35,760 bases of DNA from NCBI GenBank assembly GCA_001781435.1, contig MFLV01000005.1, forward strand, positions 1 through 35,760, read 5' to 3'. Positions 34,067 to 35,760 of the stretch are shown in pieces. Each line of letters starts with the position of its first letter. The stretch's first letter is position 1. The translations under genes were made by a program, and so were the position numbers. This DNA is from Candidatus Kaiserbacteria bacterium RIFCSPLOWO2_01_FULL_51_21. Lineage in GTDB: Bacteria; Patescibacteriota; Minisyncoccia; Phycocordibacterales; 2-01-FULL-51-21. The notes below the pieces were generated by a model, which ran no database searches, was not told the origin of the DNA, and saw nothing but the letters and a program-made list of their open reading frames with translations.

Positions 34067-35113
34067 TTAGGAATTGGGTCTCAACACTTCTTTGATTTTG
34101 GTACTTACTTCCTCGATAATTTTTGTTGGTATACCTTGGTGAATCGGAAGCCAGGCGACCGAAATGAGACGCGGCTCAAGAAGATTTCTATTTTCGTCAA
34201 AATGGTAGAGGCCTGAATAGAGTCCCGTGCCCTTAATAACGTTCACTATGTGCGAGAGTTCTTCAGGTGTTCCAGCAATAGGAACCACATACGGAAGAAT
34301 GTCTGTTTCGAGTGAATCGATCCACAGGTTTCCTTTCAAAATACGCTTCACGGTTGCGTAGTTCTCTTTGCGCTTATTGAGTGACTCCAGTGAGCTTGCG
34401 ACGAGGTTCTGAACGGTTCTCGTCATAGACATGTGGTAGGAATACAGCGCGTACGATGTCTTAAGGAGTTCCTGTGCAAGGGGAGCATAGTGCGTCACAT
34501 CGTCGAAATATTTACTCCAAAAGCAAAAAAGTGAGTAAAGGGGGCGTTTTTTCTCAATACGGGAGAGAAAAAAATCTCGGGCATTCTCATCTTTGGTAAC
34601 AATAGCACCTCCCATGAGTGAAGGAACAAATTTTGAGAAACTGAATATGCCGAAATCCCCGATCGTACCTAAACGAGCATCTTGGTAGTAGGAATTAATG
34701 GCGTGGGCGCAATCCTCGATAACAATAAGGTTGCGCTCTCGGGCGACTTTTTGTATGGCATCCATATCTTGCGGGAACCCATACTGATGGTATACCCATA
34801 GCACCTTCGTTTGCGGAGTGAGGACCATTTGGGGAAAACCATGAGAATGCATGGTCTTATAGACCCAAGCTCCCATCCATGGCGGCACCATAATTTCATC
34901 CATTCGCGAAGTGAGTATCCCTTTGAATCGTAGCCATTCCAAAATGAGATGCATCGAAGATTTTCCCGAAGCAGTTGGGATGACGAAATATCCTTCCTTC
35001 ACCGCAAAATCCAACGCCTTCCGTTTTAGAATAAGAAAGTCGTGCAGAATTTTTGGTAGGGGTGTCTTGGGAACCTCGTAATACATAGCTTTGTCAGTTG
35101 ATATTTTTTCCAA
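34067..35113 (-). CDS. DegT/DnrJ/EryC1/StrS-type PLP aminotransferase-like protein
   Basis: VIEDCAHAINSYYQDARLGTIGDFGIFSFSKFVPSLMGGAIVTKDE. Confidence 0.83.
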   Translation of the reverse strand: MEKISTDKAMYYEVPKTPLPKILHDFLILKRKALDFAVKEGYFVIPTASGKSSMHLILEWLRFKGILTSRMDEIMVPPWMGAWVYKTMHSHGFPQMVLTPQTKVLWVYHQYGFPQDMDAIQKVARERNLIVIEDCAHAINSYYQDARLGTIGDFGIFSFSKFVPSLMGGAIVTKDENARDFFLSRIEKKRPLYSLFCFWSKYFDDVTHYAPLAQELLKTSYALYSYHMSMTRTVQNLVASSLESLNKRKENYATVKRILKGNLWIDSLETDILPYVVPIAGTPEELSHIVNVIKGTGLYSGLYHFDENRNLLEPRLISVAWLPIHQGIPTKIIEEVSTKIKEVLRPNS

Positions 35114-35760
35114 GGACGTTAAGCGCTTTTTTCAGTAAGGAAAAGGCCACAGTTGTGTACCGGTACATATAGATATCGACCTCGGTGCCGCCGAACGATT
35201 GCTTGAATTCTTTAATGCCGCTTTTTGTCGGGTCATCCGTAATGCCCCCGAGGTCAAATACTTTTCTCCCCTGCGCCTTGCCCCATTTCATAACTTCCCA
35301 ATTAAGGCCTCGCGAGGCGTGAGCGATGACTTTTGCATTCACTCCCGCTTCTTTTCGTAGCGAAGCGATATGTTTCGCTCGTACGATCTCACCGTTATCG
35401 TAAAAAGACATCGTGACGATCATCTCTCCCTTTAGGTAGGCGTTAAAAAAGAGACAGTTCTTAAACTCTTGCGCTATGTCAGGGCGAGCACCTTCCTGTC
35501 TTTTTACTCTGCTGTATAACGTATATGATGCCTTAAAAGCATCATCCGCAGGTACCAAGGTGAGATCGGGATTGCGCTGCCCGCGGCGTATGTGTTTTTT
35601 GCAGGTGTCATTAAATCTATTGAATAGCATATCTAGGTCCTGCGTGAGATCGAAGATGGGCGTTTTCTGCACCCTCATGCTAAACCCCGGCAAATCTTCC
35701 TTCTCGAATGAATAGATGTGGAGATAGCGGTAGTTCTTTTTTAGGCTTTCTGCGTCTTCC
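35094..35760 (-). CDS. FemAB-like (lipid II amino-acid transferase/GNAT_6-type) protein; N-terminus beyond window
   Basis: Frame remains open to 35760 (EDAESLKKNYRYLHIYSFEKEDLPGFSMRV...); HIRRGQRN, RAKHIASLRKEAG, HASRGLNWEVMKWGKAQGRKVFDLGGITDDPTKSGIKEFKQSFGG typical of FemAB/peptidoglycan bridge proteins. Confidence 0.78.
   Translation of the reverse strand, partial: EDAESLKKNYRYLHIYSFEKEDLPGFSMRVQKTPIFDLTQDLDMLFNRFNDTCKKHIRRGQRNPDLTLVPADDAFKASYTLYSRVKRQEGARPDIAQEFKNCLFFNAYLKGEMIVTMSFYDNGEIVRAKHIASLRKEAGVNAKVIAHASRGLNWEVMKWGKAQGRKVFDLGGITDDPTKSGIKEFKQSFGGTEVDIYMYRYTTVAFSLLKKALNVLGKNIN

Noticed and set aside
34067-35113. Loss of the PLP lysine in the DegT-like protein
   Set aside because: FSFSKFVPSLMGGAIV still contains a lysine at a plausible position; spacing differs slightly from classical members but loss of activity is not supported.
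1-35760. CRISPR array or toxin/defence system
   Set aside because: No regularly spaced direct repeats and no cas, nuclease, toxin-antitoxin or phage structural proteins among the ORFs.
1-35760. Alternative genetic code (UGA=Gly as in some CPR lineages)
   Set aside because: UGA functions as a terminal stop in several well-supported genes (e.g. 5516, 7375) and conserved domains contain no internal UGA; standard code fits.

Overview
The 35.76 kb window is almost entirely coding and looks like a surface-glycan / nucleotide-sugar biosynthesis island. It probably comes from a Patescibacteria/CPR-type (Parcubacteria-like) bacterium; that placement is inferred from protein style, not proven. I support 32 CDSs. 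Both end CDSs are truncated by the window edges: a VirD4/TraG-like ATPase C-terminus at the left and a FemAB-like protein at the right. The island holds six GT4-type genes (one a double-GT4 fusion), one further possible GT-B gene, two GT2 polyprenyl-P-sugar synthase-like genes, two GT-C membrane transferases, GtrA, a Wzx-like flippase, an NTP-sugar transferase plus SDR epimerase pair, a short UDP-sugar dehydrogenase-like protein, several methyltransferases (including FkbM), a PhyH-like dioxygenase, a NodB deacetylase, a DegT aminotransferase and a LAB_N protein. No rRNA, tRNA or CRISPR was found. The most unusual signals are: (1) a family of small palindromic elements, one inserted in frame in the FkbM methyltransferase gene (12-bp terminal inverted repeats), with its 19-nt end repeated at the N-terminus of a GT4 gene; (2) two diverged copies of a modular hairpin-rich intergenic element (about 28.5-28.7 kb and 32.87-33.14 kb) in which stems are kept while loops, and one stem sequence, change; (3) unusual domain fusions (Gfo/Idh/MocA + FAD oxidoreductase, nitroreductase + methyltransferase-like, GT4+GT4) inside glycan operons.
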